DNA of 64,000 bases from Ignavibacteria bacterium (GTDB lineage: Bacteria > Bacteroidota > Ignavibacteria > Kapaibacteriales > Kapaibacteriaceae). The notes beneath the pieces are model-generated. The model worked only from the letters and a program-made list of their open reading frames with translations. It searched no databases and was not told the DNA's origin. The position numbers were made by a program, and so were the translations under genes. Location: NCBI GenBank assembly GCA_016873895.1, contig VGVV01000008.1, positions 1-64,000 on the forward strand, given 5' to 3'. Below are positions 13,718-24,472 of this stretch, one piece after another; within the stretch, counting starts at the first letter, position 1; the number at the start of each line of letters is the position of its first letter.

Positions 13718-15916
13718 ATGCTCCACGTCATCGTTCTTTTGATGCTGGCCTGTTCTATGCCGGCCTTAGCAACAACCTACTACGTAAGCCCCGCTGGCAA
13801 TGATGCCAATAGCGGTAAGAGTCCGGGCTTGGCGTGGAAGACTGTTGGTAATGTAAACTCGCTTGATCTGCGTCCGGGTGATACGGTGCTGTTTCAAGGG
13901 GGCGAGACATTCAATGGAAATCTGTATTTCGATGCAGGTGATGGTAATGCACAAGACAACCCACTGGTGATATCGAGTTATGGTGGTGGACGTGCCATTC
14001 TGAATGCTGGGACGGGCTTTGGTATCTCGGTCTACAATACTCAGGGCATTCACATCAGCGATCTGGTGGTGATGGGCTCGGGAATGAATACCAACCTTAA
14101 AAATGGTATTGAATTCTATATTGATGTTGCCGGAGACAAACGCTTTGCCGATATCGTTGTAGAGCGGGTCGAGGTCAAGGAGTTCGGTGGTGTGGGTGTA
14201 CGCATTGGAGCCTGGAATGGCTTAACTGGGTATGATGGACTCAGATTGGAAGATCTTAAGGTTCATCATAATCTGCATGATGGTATACTTGTTTACGGAT
14301 ATCCGTCTCCGTTTGGATATCCCAACAAGGACGTCGTCATCCGCGGGTGCGCATCGTATCAGAATCCTGGTATTGCAGACCCCAAATCGATCAAGGGTAA
14401 TGGCATCGTCATCAGCAATACAGACCGCGCCGTGATTGAGTACTGCGTAGCCTATGAGAATGGAGAGGCAAATGTGCATTGTGGCGGACCCGGTGGTATT
14501 TGGGCGTATGATGCCAATGCAATCGTGATTCAGTACTGCGAGAGCTACCGAAACAAGACTGCGAGTACATGCGATGGACTTGGATTCGATCTCGATGGCG
14601 GCACGATGAATTCAATTATCCAGTATTGCTACAGTCACGACAACGCCGGAGGTGGCTATCTGCTTGGTCAGTATGCGAACGCGAAGCCGTGGCGCAATAA
14701 TGTTTGCCGATACAACATCAGCGTCAATGACGGGCGTACCAATGCAAGCGGCATCACGCTCTTTAAGGGTAGCCCGGAATCGATCATGGACAGCGCGCTG
14801 ATATACAATAACACCATCTACACAACGCCATCGCCAAGTAATCCTACACACGGTGCGTTCCAGATCACAGAGTGGAACACGGGGATGCAAAACATCTTTG
14901 TGCACAACAACATCTTTGTTGCAACAGGCGGCACTCCTCTTGTATCGGTGCCGGCGAAGTACAGCGCGTTCTTTGCGGGCAACTTGTATTGGACGTCAGG
15001 TGGACCCTTCGTGATCAGCTATCAGGGCAAGACATACAATTCACTCGAGGCATGGCGTGGCGCAACGGATAATGAGCTCCTCAAGGGGCTGGCCACTGGC
15101 ACCACAGCAGACCCTCGGCTGTCCAACCTCGGAACAGCCCCGATAGCCTGGCCCCGCACAGTATCTTCGATCGATGCATATCGTGCCCGCAAGGGTTCGC
15201 CAACAATCGACAATGGTATCAACCTAAAGTCAACCGTTGGTATCGATCAGGGTAATCGCGACTTCTTTGGTATCGATGTTCCGTCTGAGAATGGCTACGA
15301 TATCGGAGCGCATGAGTATTCGTCTACCGATACAGCGAGGAACAAGCCCCCTGTCATCTTGCAATTGCGCGATACAAGCATGGCAATGTCGACTATTCTC
15401 GATGTGCCATTTCGTATCAAGGATGAATCTCCATATCGTGTGCGTTGCGAGATAGAGCATACACCGTCGACGCTCTTCCCAGCGGGGTCGATCGGGTTGT
15501 TTGGAAGCGGCCCCATGCAAACACTTCGGCTGCAGCCGGCTACAGGTGAAACCGGAGTGGCAGAGATATCCGTCAAGGCTACAGATGAATGGGACTCATC
15601 ATCTGTGCAGCGACTGCGTGTAACTGTGGGTAAGACTACGTCGGTGGAAGAAGGGGTGCTTGGTGCGTGTTTACTGCGAGTTGTTACAGACGGACAAACT
15701 GCTACGCTAGATGTGAATGACGGACCAGCAGGTCCTGTGCAGTGCGAGGTGTATTCAGTATCTCTGGCATCTCTGGTGTTGCGCCAAAGATTCGATGCAG
15801 CGCCACCTATTCGGACAATGACGATTCCCGTGGCGGATCTTGCATCAGGCGTCTACGTTGTACGCGTGCAACGTAACGGCTGCGTTGCTACATCGCCACT
15901 CGTCATTTGGCGCTAG
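13718..15916 (+). CDS. Secreted right-handed beta-helix protein with T9SS sorting domain
   Basis: 732 residues from the chosen start: signal peptide MLHVIVLLMLACSMPALA, the typical opening TTYYVSPAGNDANSGKSPG of parallel beta-helix exoproteins, then about 450 residues of beta-helix coils (recurrent GIEFY, IHISDL, AVIEYC, IVIQYC segments), a later Ig-like segment and a C-terminal sorting domain ending GVYVVRVQRNGC...PLVIWR. Such folds bind or cleave polysaccharide, but no lyase catalytic set can be identified. The start at 13670 is rejected because it precedes the -7 box. Its 3' end overlaps the convergent OmpA gene by 14 bases. Confidence 0.75.
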   Translation: MLHVIVLLMLACSMPALATTYYVSPAGNDANSGKSPGLAWKTVGNVNSLDLRPGDTVLFQGGETFNGNLYFDAGDGNAQDNPLVISSYGGGRAILNAGTGFGISVYNTQGIHISDLVVMGSGMNTNLKNGIEFYIDVAGDKRFADIVVERVEVKEFGGVGVRIGAWNGLTGYDGLRLEDLKVHHNLHDGILVYGYPSPFGYPNKDVVIRGCASYQNPGIADPKSIKGNGIVISNTDRAVIEYCVAYENGEANVHCGGPGGIWAYDANAIVIQYCESYRNKTASTCDGLGFDLDGGTMNSIIQYCYSHDNAGGGYLLGQYANAKPWRNNVCRYNISVNDGRTNASGITLFKGSPESIMDSALIYNNTIYTTPSPSNPTHGAFQITEWNTGMQNIFVHNNIFVATGGTPLVSVPAKYSAFFAGNLYWTSGGPFVISYQGKTYNSLEAWRGATDNELLKGLATGTTADPRLSNLGTAPIAWPRTVSSIDAYRARKGSPTIDNGINLKSTVGIDQGNRDFFGIDVPSENGYDIGAHEYSSTDTARNKPPVILQLRDTSMAMSTILDVPFRIKDESPYRVRCEIEHTPSTLFPAGSIGLFGSGPMQTLRLQPATGETGVAEISVKATDEWDSSSVQRLRVTVGKTTSVEEGVLGACLLRVVTDGQTATLDVNDGPAGPVQCEVYSVSLASLVLRQRFDAAPPIRTMTIPVADLASGVYVVRVQRNGCVATSPLVIWR

Positions 15917-18014
15917 AAAGCGGCACAAGAACACGAACTTCGACGGTCCTGTTGTAGAGCCGGCCCTCCGGCGTGGTATTCTCGAATGGTGTTCTGAGAA
16001 CATCGCCACCCTCGCCTACTGCAAGCGTCGTTAGTGACTGTACAGCAGGGAACGCTGCTTGCGTCTCGTTCACACGTTCTTGCGCAAGCCTACGATTAAG
16101 CTCTGCCGGCCCCTTGCGGTCGGTATATCCATAGATGTTAACCCTTGCATTAACAGGCAACATTGGTGCGATGTAACGCTGAATGATCGATGATTGCGCA
16201 GAGAGCATACGCTGGTTATTGTACTCGAACTGAGTAAGCCGGTAGCGATAGACGACCGTGTCAGCATCAGTTCTTTTCAGGTATGCATCTCGCGTCTGCA
16301 TAACAACAGGGATAGTTGCCTCGGCCGTACGACGACGGCCATAATGAGCGATTGCTGTCAGCGAAGCTGTGATAACTGGCTGCATTGCATCTCCCGTTAC
16401 ACTGCACGATGTTGTATCGAGCACATACTGCGGCAGGGGGCTAGCAGTTCCGCGGAGAATTGTAGAGGGACTGTTGGATCTGCATGTTGTTTCGAGTATC
16501 CAAGAGTGATCTGCTGAGTCACTGATGATGTATGGCATTGCAACAATGCGCGGACGGTCGGTAGCAAGAACGGTATCAGAGATCACAACGGGGTCGAGCA
16601 CTTCGGCAACAGTTGATTCGAGCTCAACACGCCTATTCTCCTCGTGTCCGTCCTGACGATCCTGCTGATCCGTCATAGTTGTGCTAGCAGCCGTTGGCGA
16701 GAGTAGGCCTGCACTAACGATCAGTCTTGATGTGTCAATTAGCCATACATCACGCAGGTAATCACGAACTGCGGTCGCACGCTGCATTGAAAGCCGAATG
16801 TTGTTACGTTCTCTGTCTTGATTGTCACAGTAGCCCTTGATGGTAAGCTTAGCGTTTGGATGGTCAACACGCATCCTGCGTCCAACGATGTTCAGCAAGT
16901 TGTAATAGAGTTCAAGTGTGGCTCGTGTGTCGGCCGCAGAAGAAGTATCTGATAGCACAACCTGTGTCGTTGGGCGATAGCTGTTGGTCTCATCACCACG
17001 CAATTGCACATAACGATTGTCGATACGTGCTGATCCGCGGTCAAAGAAGATGAAGGGCAGCAACGAATACACGCGGTTGGCAATGGAGCGAGTTGTGCGA
17101 ACAAGAGCAGTATCGCTGAGCACACCCGATGATGATTGTGCCTTGAGTACAAGTTCTGCAATGAGGAGTCTCTGGCGCGCATTTGGCGTATCCAGTTTCA
17201 CGGGCTCAGGTTTGCTCTTGAACTGTACTGAAACATCAAGTCGTAGCAAGCCATAGGAAAGGCCCTTACCAGCCTCATGAACAATTTGGGTGAGTGGAAG
17301 CTCGGCAGACAGGCGTGTGCGGACGTGGTAGCGTTCTGCCTCCAGCGGGGTAATCCCAACGCCAGCACTGAAGGTAATCCATGGTCTGAGACGGGCGGTG
17401 ACTGATTCAGAATACACCAAGCGTGAATTGGTACGTGTGTCTTCGAATACGGCACTTGCAGGCGATAAGAGCTCCTCGCGCTGTTCAAGGTTGCCACTGA
17501 GGAAGTAGTTCGCGCTGAGGCCTCCGAAGAGATGTGGTCTCGATGACATGTAGTTGCTGAGTAACCAAGATCCCAGTATCCTTCCTTCAAGACTGATTGA
17601 TGAAAGTGTAACCCGTGTTTCACTCTCTGCTCGAACCACCTTGGCGTTGTCATCTGTGCCGTCGAGCGCATACCCAACAAAACTCGATGAGGCAAGGGAG
17701 GATGAAGCTGAGGTGAGTCCTATTGCGCCTTCAAGGGCACCGTTGTTGCCGATCCACCGTGTGTATTCGCCCATGATGCTTCCAGCCCATCCTTGTGTTG
17801 GCGATAACAGATCGCAACAGGTTGGTATGCCGGGAAATGCAGCAAGTGTGGATGTTGGATTAAGGAAGCGTCCGGATGTACTAACGCTGAATGGTAGCGT
17901 TCTAACCATTACCACGTCAGCAGACAAGCGTATCGATGTGTCTTTCTGACAATGTACGACGTCATGTGCCCCGATCAGCATTAGCAGCAACGTAAAGCGT
18001 AGAGCTGTTCTCAT
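15903..18014 (-). CDS. Outer-membrane protein with two OmpA-like domains
   Basis: 703 residues with an N-terminal signal peptide and a barrel-like N-terminal region. A first OmpA-like peptidoglycan-binding domain lies at about 320-470 (LTIKGYCDNQDRERNNIRLS, then REnRRVELES-type ending) and a second at the C-terminus (ARVNIYGYTDRKGPAELNRR). A linker of Ig-like character separates them. Duplicated OmpA domains suggest a stiff link between surface structures and the cell wall. Its ATG overlaps the TGA of the upstream PKD protein gene (ATGA), so the two probably act together. Confidence 0.8.
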   Translation of the reverse strand: MRTALRFTLLLMLIGAHDVVHCQKDTSIRLSADVVMVRTLPFSVSTSGRFLNPTSTLAAFPGIPTCCDLLSPTQGWAGSIMGEYTRWIGNNGALEGAIGLTSASSSLASSSFVGYALDGTDDNAKVVRAESETRVTLSSISLEGRILGSWLLSNYMSSRPHLFGGLSANYFLSGNLEQREELLSPASAVFEDTRTNSRLVYSESVTARLRPWITFSAGVGITPLEAERYHVRTRLSAELPLTQIVHEAGKGLSYGLLRLDVSVQFKSKPEPVKLDTPNARQRLLIAELVLKAQSSSGVLSDTALVRTTRSIANRVYSLLPFIFFDRGSARIDNRYVQLRGDETNSYRPTTQVVLSDTSSAADTRATLELYYNLLNIVGRRMRVDHPNAKLTIKGYCDNQDRERNNIRLSMQRATAVRDYLRDVWLIDTSRLIVSAGLLSPTAASTTMTDQQDRQDGHEENRRVELESTVAEVLDPVVISDTVLATDRPRIVAMPYIISDSADHSWILETTCRSNSPSTILRGTASPLPQYVLDTTSCSVTGDAMQPVITASLTAIAHYGRRRTAEATIPVVMQTRDAYLKRTDADTVVYRYRLTQFEYNNQRMLSAQSSIIQRYIAPMLPVNARVNIYGYTDRKGPAELNRRLAQERVNETQAAFPAVQSLTTLAVGEGGDVLRTPFENTTPEGRLYNRTVEVRVLVPLSSAK

Positions 18015-21000
18015 TGCGTGATCATCACTGCATGAACAGAAATACTCGCTCCGTCACGCACTGAAAGCATATACGCACCTGGAGCAACGTCTGCGTCAAC
18101 ACGCAATTCTATCAATTGCGACGGAAGTGAGCCTGCCGGCGCAATCAGCTTCGACCACACCCGCGTGCCCTGCATGGAGACAAGTTCCACGGTGAATGGC
18201 TGACTGTTGCGAAGTTGAAGACTGGCAGTAAATGCACCGTTGTTTGGATTTGGACGCACACCAGCGATCGTAACAGAATTGAAGACCAGCACGCGACGCG
18301 TATTCGTGGGGTTGAGACAGAGAGAGTCAAGTGTCAGTGTGCCATCAACTCCATTGCCATTGATTGTGTCGCACGGCCAGATAACACTGATGCTATCCAG
18401 TGCGAGTGTTGTTTGTGCTGGCGAGCCAACAAGTGCTTTGCCATGAATGCGCGTTAGGACATTGCTTGTCCCGAGGGGGCTTGTTGGGAGAATTCTGAAT
18501 CGAACCCGACGATAACGATCAGTGCCATTAACTACAACCCTTGATGATAAGCGTGACCCATTCTCTGCAATAGGGAACGGATCGTAGAGTGATTCATGAT
18601 ACTGCAATGTGAACTCAACGGCATCCGGCGTGCACCCTGCGCCGGCCTGTGCTGACGTAGCCTCGATGTCGATTGGAACATCTTCAAGACGAGGATCAGC
18701 TGTGATTGATGCAGCCTGCAGTTCTACCGAGCCCCCTGACTGAGGAGGAGCAAGTGTTAATGCCATGCTCGACGTGCAACCGTTGGCATCGACAACACGG
18801 ATGGCATAGGTGGTTGTATACCGAGGACGAACCCGCGCTGTGAGTGAGCTGGTATCAATAATCGAAACCTCTCCTGCAGGCGCATCTGCTGAGTTCTCGG
18901 ACCACGAGAATCTATACGTGCCGTCTGGGAAAGGTGTGCCACCGGAAATGAGCGCGGTAACCGAGCGCTCGTCACACTGGCATGTGCTATCTGTTGCTTC
19001 AAGCGCTACAACTGGACGTGGTACGATATCGATAAACATTGAGTCACGCCGCATGCATCCATTTGCATCAACTGTGATGCATCGCAGCCATCCAGATTGC
19101 GTGAATGACGACAGGGCAGAGTTGGGTATGTTGGATACAGAATCAGAGCGCGAGTCGATCGTAGCTCCGTTTGGAAGCTGCCATCTGTGATTGTACGGCG
19201 GAGCTCCATTCCAAACTGTGAGCCTCGTACCGGTGGGCTGCTCGCCTTTACAGACGCGTAAGATCTGATCATCGAATCGAAGCTTGATCGAATCACGCAC
19301 TGTCACAACGATGGTGTCGCTGACAGTTGTACCCTTGCCGTTGTCGTCGGTTGCGGTAAGAATGAACGTGGTTGTTGATCGAGGACGCAGCATGGCATTC
19401 CATGGCTTTGATGCATCAGGGATGATGCAGGCCGCACGGGGCTCCCACGAATACACAATCGGGTCGCGTCCACACCATGCAGGCTCTCCGCGGCGCAGGT
19501 CGATGAGCATCGCATCGGAAGCACAGATTACCGTATCGAATCCTGCAGAAACACTTCCTCTATCGCGAACACAGAACCGCACGGTGTCGGTCGCGATACA
19601 ACCAATCGAGTCTGTGGCCACAACGATGATCTGTGTTGTGCGTGGAAGCTGCAAAGCAAGATTCTGCTGCGTTGACGTCCAGTTAGTCCCGATGTCAGGC
19701 GTTGACGTCCACCGATATGTAAATGGCTGCCTGCCCCCTTGCACAAGAGCTTGCATCCGCACCGTATCAGATGGGCAAACTGTGTCTGTCTCGCAAGTGC
19801 TCGTAGAAAGGATCCCGACCGAGAACCCTGGCGAGGCTATGAGTCTTGTTGAAGCAATAGATTCGCATCCATAGCGAGACGTCGTAATCAGCTGCAAGAA
19901 AGAGCCAGTGTTAGAATCAAGTGAGACGACGTATGGACTGCGAATTGTAGAATCGTTTACGATCCAGCCTGGTGTCCACCGGTATGTCATCCCCGCTGTA
20001 TCGCCCAGGATCTTTGGATCGAGTTTGATCTGCCCTGCCGATGAGCACGTTGTGTGCGCTGAGGGTAGAGCAATAGATGGGCATCTCTCGACCTGAATGA
20101 TCACGGTGTCCTTTGAAACACGCTGTGCCGCATCTGTTACCGTGAGAATGTACTCCGTTGTAACGTCTGGCTTTGCAACGGTGCGGGCCGAGGTTGAGGA
20201 GATGGGATTGCTCAGACCCTGCTTTGGTGACCACGAATACTGAAATGGAGGCGTCCCACATTGTGCATTTGCTCCGATCGATGTACCGAGGGTGTCGCGA
20301 CAGATACACAGAACCTTGTCAGGACCAGCATTGGCATCGGGAACGGATCGCAGCTGAATCGTAAACTCAAACTCAGATGAGCAGCCAGTTGGTGTTCGTG
20401 AGTCTGTTACGACCAGCACATACGTTGTCGTTACGCTTGGCCGCACTTGTGTGATACGAGCATCGATAGGACCTACGATGGAGTTCATGTCGCCGCTCTT
20501 AACGCGCCACACATAACGATACGGTGCAACGCCGCCTGAGATCGTGAGCTTATCTCCAATCTGTACAGGAGGGTCATTAGCACCCAGGCAACTGATTCGT
20601 GATGTTGTGTCTACACCTGTGATCTTCGGTAGCTCGTAGGCAACCACAACAACGTTCTTCTGACTCTTACAGCCGTACTTGTTCGTTGCCTCGATTGTAT
20701 AGGTGTACGACCCTGCTGAATCGATGAGAACCCGGATGTTGGGGAGCGAGGGGTTGGTCTGAATTGTTGTTCTTGCTGGACCAACGCCAGCCCAAAGTGT
20801 GGTAAACGCAGCTGTATCTGACGACGTACTTGTGATGATCGTTGTAGAGCCCGCACAAAGTCTCAACGTATCCGGTACAGTGATCCTTGGGGCTGCGATA
20901 ACATAAACCGTTACAATCTTCTCTACCGGACATCCATTCGTGTCGGTTGCTACCACACGATATCGGTAGCGTCCTGCAGTGTTGTGTATCGCCGTAGCGA

Positions 21001-22837
21001 TACGCTGACTTGTATCGCGCAGATCTGATGTGAACGCTGAATCGCGCATCCACTTGTACGTGATGATGCCAGCCCCTTGAGGCTCTGATGCGATTAACCG
21101 AACAGGCTGTCCAACGCAGACGGGATTCGGTTCTACAACAGCACTGAGCGTAAAGGCAGCTTTGATCTCAACAGTTGTGTAAGCTGTGTCTGTTGCACAA
21201 CCATTGCGCGTTGTAATCAGGCGGACGCGATACGTTCCGGCTCGTGGGAAGAGTCTCTGGGTGGTCTGACCGCTTGCTTGCGAGCTATCATGCTCGAAGA
21301 ACCAATTCCATGCTGTAATCTCTGCCGAGTCTTTACTACTGCCGATAAAGGTAAGGGGCTTCCCTGGGCAAAACGGTGGAGTCCTAACGGCGATAGAGGT
21401 ACGCAGATTGTTGAATTGAGAGCCTGCTAAGAAACCGTAAGAATCGAACGACGTCATGCCATACATAACACCGATCACACCCTTGCCTTGCGAGGCATCT
21501 ATACGATGGATACCCTCAGGTACACGAATCGTAACACACTGGATTTGTGGCGTAACATCAATGGTGCTGAACACAACAGGTGGCGTTGCGCGTCCCTGCA
21601 CTGTTGTTAGGGTTATGCCGTTGATGGTAACATTTGACAGCTCTGACTTATCGCCGATGAGGGCTACATAGAGATTGTTACGCCAGCCATCTTGCACAAA
21701 TGTAGTTGTGGATGTCGGCGGCACGAATGCGTTGAAAACAAAGCGATCAATCCTTTGCTCAAGGGGCGGAACGATGATCATAAAGGGGTCGCCCACACCC
21801 CGCACCAGATCCCAACCATCGTTGGCCGTCATAGCGTATTGCGCTACAAGAACAGGTTTATCTGCATCAACGGCATAGGCTTTATTGCCTGCAACGGTGT
21901 ATTCAACAAAGCCTCCTGCAGTTGGTATGGTCGTGGATACTCCATCGAACGTGACGGACGTTGAAGCCTCTGAGCTGATAATCCGAACTATGTACTTGGT
22001 CGCATATGCAATGGGTGGAACTACAAACGTATTGCCCCAAGTACGCGTTGGAGGAATCTGCTCGATAAGGTGATCGCGACTAAACTGTGATGAGTTCGGA
22101 ACCGCCGTTCTCTGATGTCCACTAAAAACACTGATGCCACTGCAGTTAGTACCCGAGTTCACCACACGAACAAGTGACCCTGTGAGATCGTCGTTGACAA
22201 CGTCGGTCTGTATCTGGTAGACGTCCCCACGATTCAGCGTGACGGTATATGCGAGCCCTGCAGGACGAACCCCTCCCCCCGCCTTCACCACTGGGGCTTT
22301 CGGTGTAATCTCGACAACTGTGCCATCAACATGCGAGACAATGGCCAGCTGACTCGACCAATCCAGAGCACCGCCAGTTGACCCGGTGCCAACATAATGT
22401 CGGTAACTGGGCACGTAGTGCTTATCTCCAAGTGCTGCAACGGGCAGGATCATGGCAGCATCAGTACTCATCAACTCCGTATTGAAGGCAGACAGAGCAA
22501 TAGGCTTATCTGACGTTACATGGATCGCCTTCTTGAGATTGACCACATCACTATTGCTCACCGTTGCACCAGGTGCAATAACTTGATACGGCACGTTGCC
22601 ATTGGCTGGAATGACAAGGGTCGTGAGCAGTGTCGCACCTTGAGAAACATTGACCGTTGCACCTGAGTCTGCACTGAAGAAGAGGTAGGTATTGGGCACT
22701 CCTGAGTTCTGCATGAACGTTAACCAGAAATCCGTACCCTTCGTCGAAATGCGCTGCGCAGACGCACCTGCCAATACAGTGCATGCAACTGCTACCAGAA
22801 GAAAACACCTTTGTGCTATGTGTCTTGTTGGATGCAA
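18011..22837 (-). CDS. Giant IgGFc-binding-like/PKD surface protein with T9SS sorting domain
   Basis: 1608 residues. After a signal peptide comes a domain opening STKGTDFWLTFMQN, typical of the IgGFc-binding N-terminal domain of Bacteroidota surface proteins (about 30-430). A chain of roughly ten PKD/Ig-like modules follows, each with YxW or YTY cores and paired cysteines, and a C-terminal sorting domain (VRPNPNNGAFTASL ... PGAYMLSVRDGA). Such proteins act in adhesion or gliding. The start at 22837 is a TTG, the only initiator compatible with the signal peptide. It is divergent from the SGNH gene with only 42 bases between them. Confidence 0.75.
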   Translation of the reverse strand: MHPTRHIAQRCFLLVAVACTVLAGASAQRISTKGTDFWLTFMQNSGVPNTYLFFSADSGATVNVSQGATLLTTLVIPANGNVPYQVIAPGATVSNSDVVNLKKAIHVTSDKPIALSAFNTELMSTDAAMILPVAALGDKHYVPSYRHYVGTGSTGGALDWSSQLAIVSHVDGTVVEITPKAPVVKAGGGVRPAGLAYTVTLNRGDVYQIQTDVVNDDLTGSLVRVVNSGTNCSGISVFSGHQRTAVPNSSQFSRDHLIEQIPPTRTWGNTFVVPPIAYATKYIVRIISSEASTSVTFDGVSTTIPTAGGFVEYTVAGNKAYAVDADKPVLVAQYAMTANDGWDLVRGVGDPFMIIVPPLEQRIDRFVFNAFVPPTSTTTFVQDGWRNNLYVALIGDKSELSNVTINGITLTTVQGRATPPVVFSTIDVTPQIQCVTIRVPEGIHRIDASQGKGVIGVMYGMTSFDSYGFLAGSQFNNLRTSIAVRTPPFCPGKPLTFIGSSKDSAEITAWNWFFEHDSSQASGQTTQRLFPRAGTYRVRLITTRNGCATDTAYTTVEIKAAFTLSAVVEPNPVCVGQPVRLIASEPQGAGIITYKWMRDSAFTSDLRDTSQRIATAIHNTAGRYRYRVVATDTNGCPVEKIVTVYVIAAPRITVPDTLRLCAGSTTIITSTSSDTAAFTTLWAGVGPARTTIQTNPSLPNIRVLIDSAGSYTYTIEATNKYGCKSQKNVVVVAYELPKITGVDTTSRISCLGANDPPVQIGDKLTISGGVAPYRYVWRVKSGDMNSIVGPIDARITQVRPSVTTTYVLVVTDSRTPTGCSSEFEFTIQLRSVPDANAGPDKVLCICRDTLGTSIGANAQCGTPPFQYSWSPKQGLSNPISSTSARTVAKPDVTTEYILTVTDAAQRVSKDTVIIQVERCPSIALPSAHTTCSSAGQIKLDPKILGDTAGMTYRWTPGWIVNDSTIRSPYVVSLDSNTGSFLQLITTSRYGCESIASTRLIASPGFSVGILSTSTCETDTVCPSDTVRMQALVQGGRQPFTYRWTSTPDIGTNWTSTQQNLALQLPRTTQIIVVATDSIGCIATDTVRFCVRDRGSVSAGFDTVICASDAMLIDLRRGEPAWCGRDPIVYSWEPRAACIIPDASKPWNAMLRPRSTTTFILTATDDNGKGTTVSDTIVVTVRDSIKLRFDDQILRVCKGEQPTGTRLTVWNGAPPYNHRWQLPNGATIDSRSDSVSNIPNSALSSFTQSGWLRCITVDANGCMRRDSMFIDIVPRPVVALEATDSTCQCDERSVTALISGGTPFPDGTYRFSWSENSADAPAGEVSIIDTSSLTARVRPRYTTTYAIRVVDANGCTSSMALTLAPPQSGGSVELQAASITADPRLEDVPIDIEATSAQAGAGCTPDAVEFTLQYHESLYDPFPIAENGSRLSSRVVVNGTDRYRRVRFRILPTSPLGTSNVLTRIHGKALVGSPAQTTLALDSISVIWPCDTINGNGVDGTLTLDSLCLNPTNTRRVLVFNSVTIAGVRPNPNNGAFTASLQLRNSQPFTVELVSMQGTRVWSKLIAPAGSLPSQLIELRVDADVAPGAYMLSVRDGASISVHAVMITQ

Positions 22838-22879
22838 ACAAACTCTGTCAGATATTGAATCTAAAAATAGGGGAAATCC

Positions 22880-24463
22880 ATGTTCTACCTCGTCATCTAT
22901 CTCTGCATTATCGGTGCTTCACAGGCATTTGCGCAGATACCCGGAGGCGCTCTCCCAGCAAATCCTAACGTTGTGTATTACGCCGGTGGTCAGACCACAT
23001 TTTACGATGCTGCAGGTGCAAGGCTTCTCGATGTCGATGCAGCCGAGGCAGTATGGTCTTGCTCACCCGCCAAAGCTGCATGGGTTGTCGTAACACCAAA
23101 GAGTGGTGGCTATTATGAGTTCCCGAACTACACAAACACATCACCTCGGGTTTCTCACGCCGAAATGATGCGTCCATTTTGGACGGGTGATACGATCTTC
23201 AAGGAAGCCGTTGTCCTCAAAGGACCTAGCTCGAGCTCACCACTGCTGTATACGCCAAAGCAGATACTATCTGTTGCCAACTACAATGGAAGCGTTCTCT
23301 ATAAAGAGGGCCTCGACTATCAACTAGACGGACGCACTATCAAGCAGGTCTCATCAGCCCCTTCCCAGACATACGTGGCAAAGCAGGGTCAGCGCGGTAA
23401 CGGCACGCCTAATGGGCTGATTAACGTTGCAGCAACTTCGTGGACGTATGTAACCTATATCCCCGATCGTAGCCAATGGGATGGCCCAAGAACAACTTGG
23501 AAATCAAAGTCGAATCTGCTTCCACGTACAACAGAGCTGCTGCGTCAAGGTAAGCCCCTTGTAGTGCAGGCATTAGGGATGAGCCTTACGGCCGGACTCA
23601 ATGTGAGTGGTTTTGCAGGTGATTCAAAGAACTTCCCTCCAACGGATCCGTATATGCGCAGTTATGTTGATCTGTTTTGCGAAGAGATAAGACTTGTCTA
23701 CCGCAGCAACGTAACGTTGTTTAACAGCTCATGCGGCGGGAAAACGATTTCATGGGCGGAAAAGTACTGTACAGCGCTGGTGAACCCGAATAAGCCCGAC
23801 CTCGTGATAATCGATATGGGGATGAACGACATATGGGGTCTAACAACTGAGAATAGCTTTCGCTCGAGTTTGGAGTCGACTATTGCGAAGATCAGATCAG
23901 GCTGTCCCAACGCCGAGTTCATCCTTATTGCAAATATGCTCCCGGACGTCACGGGAGCAGGTGCTCCGGCCGATGGCGAAACATGGATGTATCGCTTTCT
24001 CAACGCAATCAATGCTCAGGAAATGTCAGGCTGTGCGGTTTTTGATATGACAACGATGAGCGACAAGCTCTTTGATCGTAAGTCACCAGCGTGCTATACA
24101 TCTAACTCATTGCATCCCAACGATTACATGGCAAGGTGGTATGCCCAAGGCTTAGTGCAACTTATCTCGCCTGTTACGACATCTATCGACGAAGAAGAGA
24201 AAGCAGAAGTGGGTGCTCCAACTATTACGATCACTCCTGTGCCCTCTAAGGTTGATAATGGAAACATTCAGATCGCTGATAATTCTGGACTGCCGGTGCA
24301 TGTCTTCATTGCTGATGCGCTTGGAAGAATTGTGTACGAGCATGCATCAAATCGGAGAGACCTCTCAGTCCAAATCGCCGATCTCCATCTCTTAGAGGGA
24401 TGGTACGTTGTAACGGCAGCAACAACCCAGGGCTCAACCAGCAGTTGCCTGCTCATTCGATAA
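22880..24463 (+). CDS. Secreted SGNH/GDSL-type hydrolase with T9SS sorting domain
   Basis: 527 residues: signal peptide ending SQAFAQ, an N-terminal beta domain, then an SGNH hydrolase core from about residue 215. Block I is ALGMSLTAG, the conserved Gly is near FNSSCGGKT, the Asn block is DMGMNDIWG, and the catalytic His is in SLHPNDYMARW. Block I has GMS where GDS is usual, but the nucleophilic serine remains. A sorting domain follows (PVPSKVDNGNIQI ... EGWYVVTAATTQG). Esterase or polysaccharide deacetylase activity is inferred from the fold. Confidence 0.75.
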   Translation: MFYLVIYLCIIGASQAFAQIPGGALPANPNVVYYAGGQTTFYDAAGARLLDVDAAEAVWSCSPAKAAWVVVTPKSGGYYEFPNYTNTSPRVSHAEMMRPFWTGDTIFKEAVVLKGPSSSSPLLYTPKQILSVANYNGSVLYKEGLDYQLDGRTIKQVSSAPSQTYVAKQGQRGNGTPNGLINVAATSWTYVTYIPDRSQWDGPRTTWKSKSNLLPRTTELLRQGKPLVVQALGMSLTAGLNVSGFAGDSKNFPPTDPYMRSYVDLFCEEIRLVYRSNVTLFNSSCGGKTISWAEKYCTALVNPNKPDLVIIDMGMNDIWGLTTENSFRSSLESTIAKIRSGCPNAEFILIANMLPDVTGAGAPADGETWMYRFLNAINAQEMSGCAVFDMTTMSDKLFDRKSPACYTSNSLHPNDYMARWYAQGLVQLISPVTTSIDEEEKAEVGAPTITITPVPSKVDNGNIQIADNSGLPVHVFIADALGRIVYEHASNRRDLSVQIADLHLLEGWYVVTAATTQGSTSSCLLIR

Positions 24464-24472
24464 GCCTCTTTC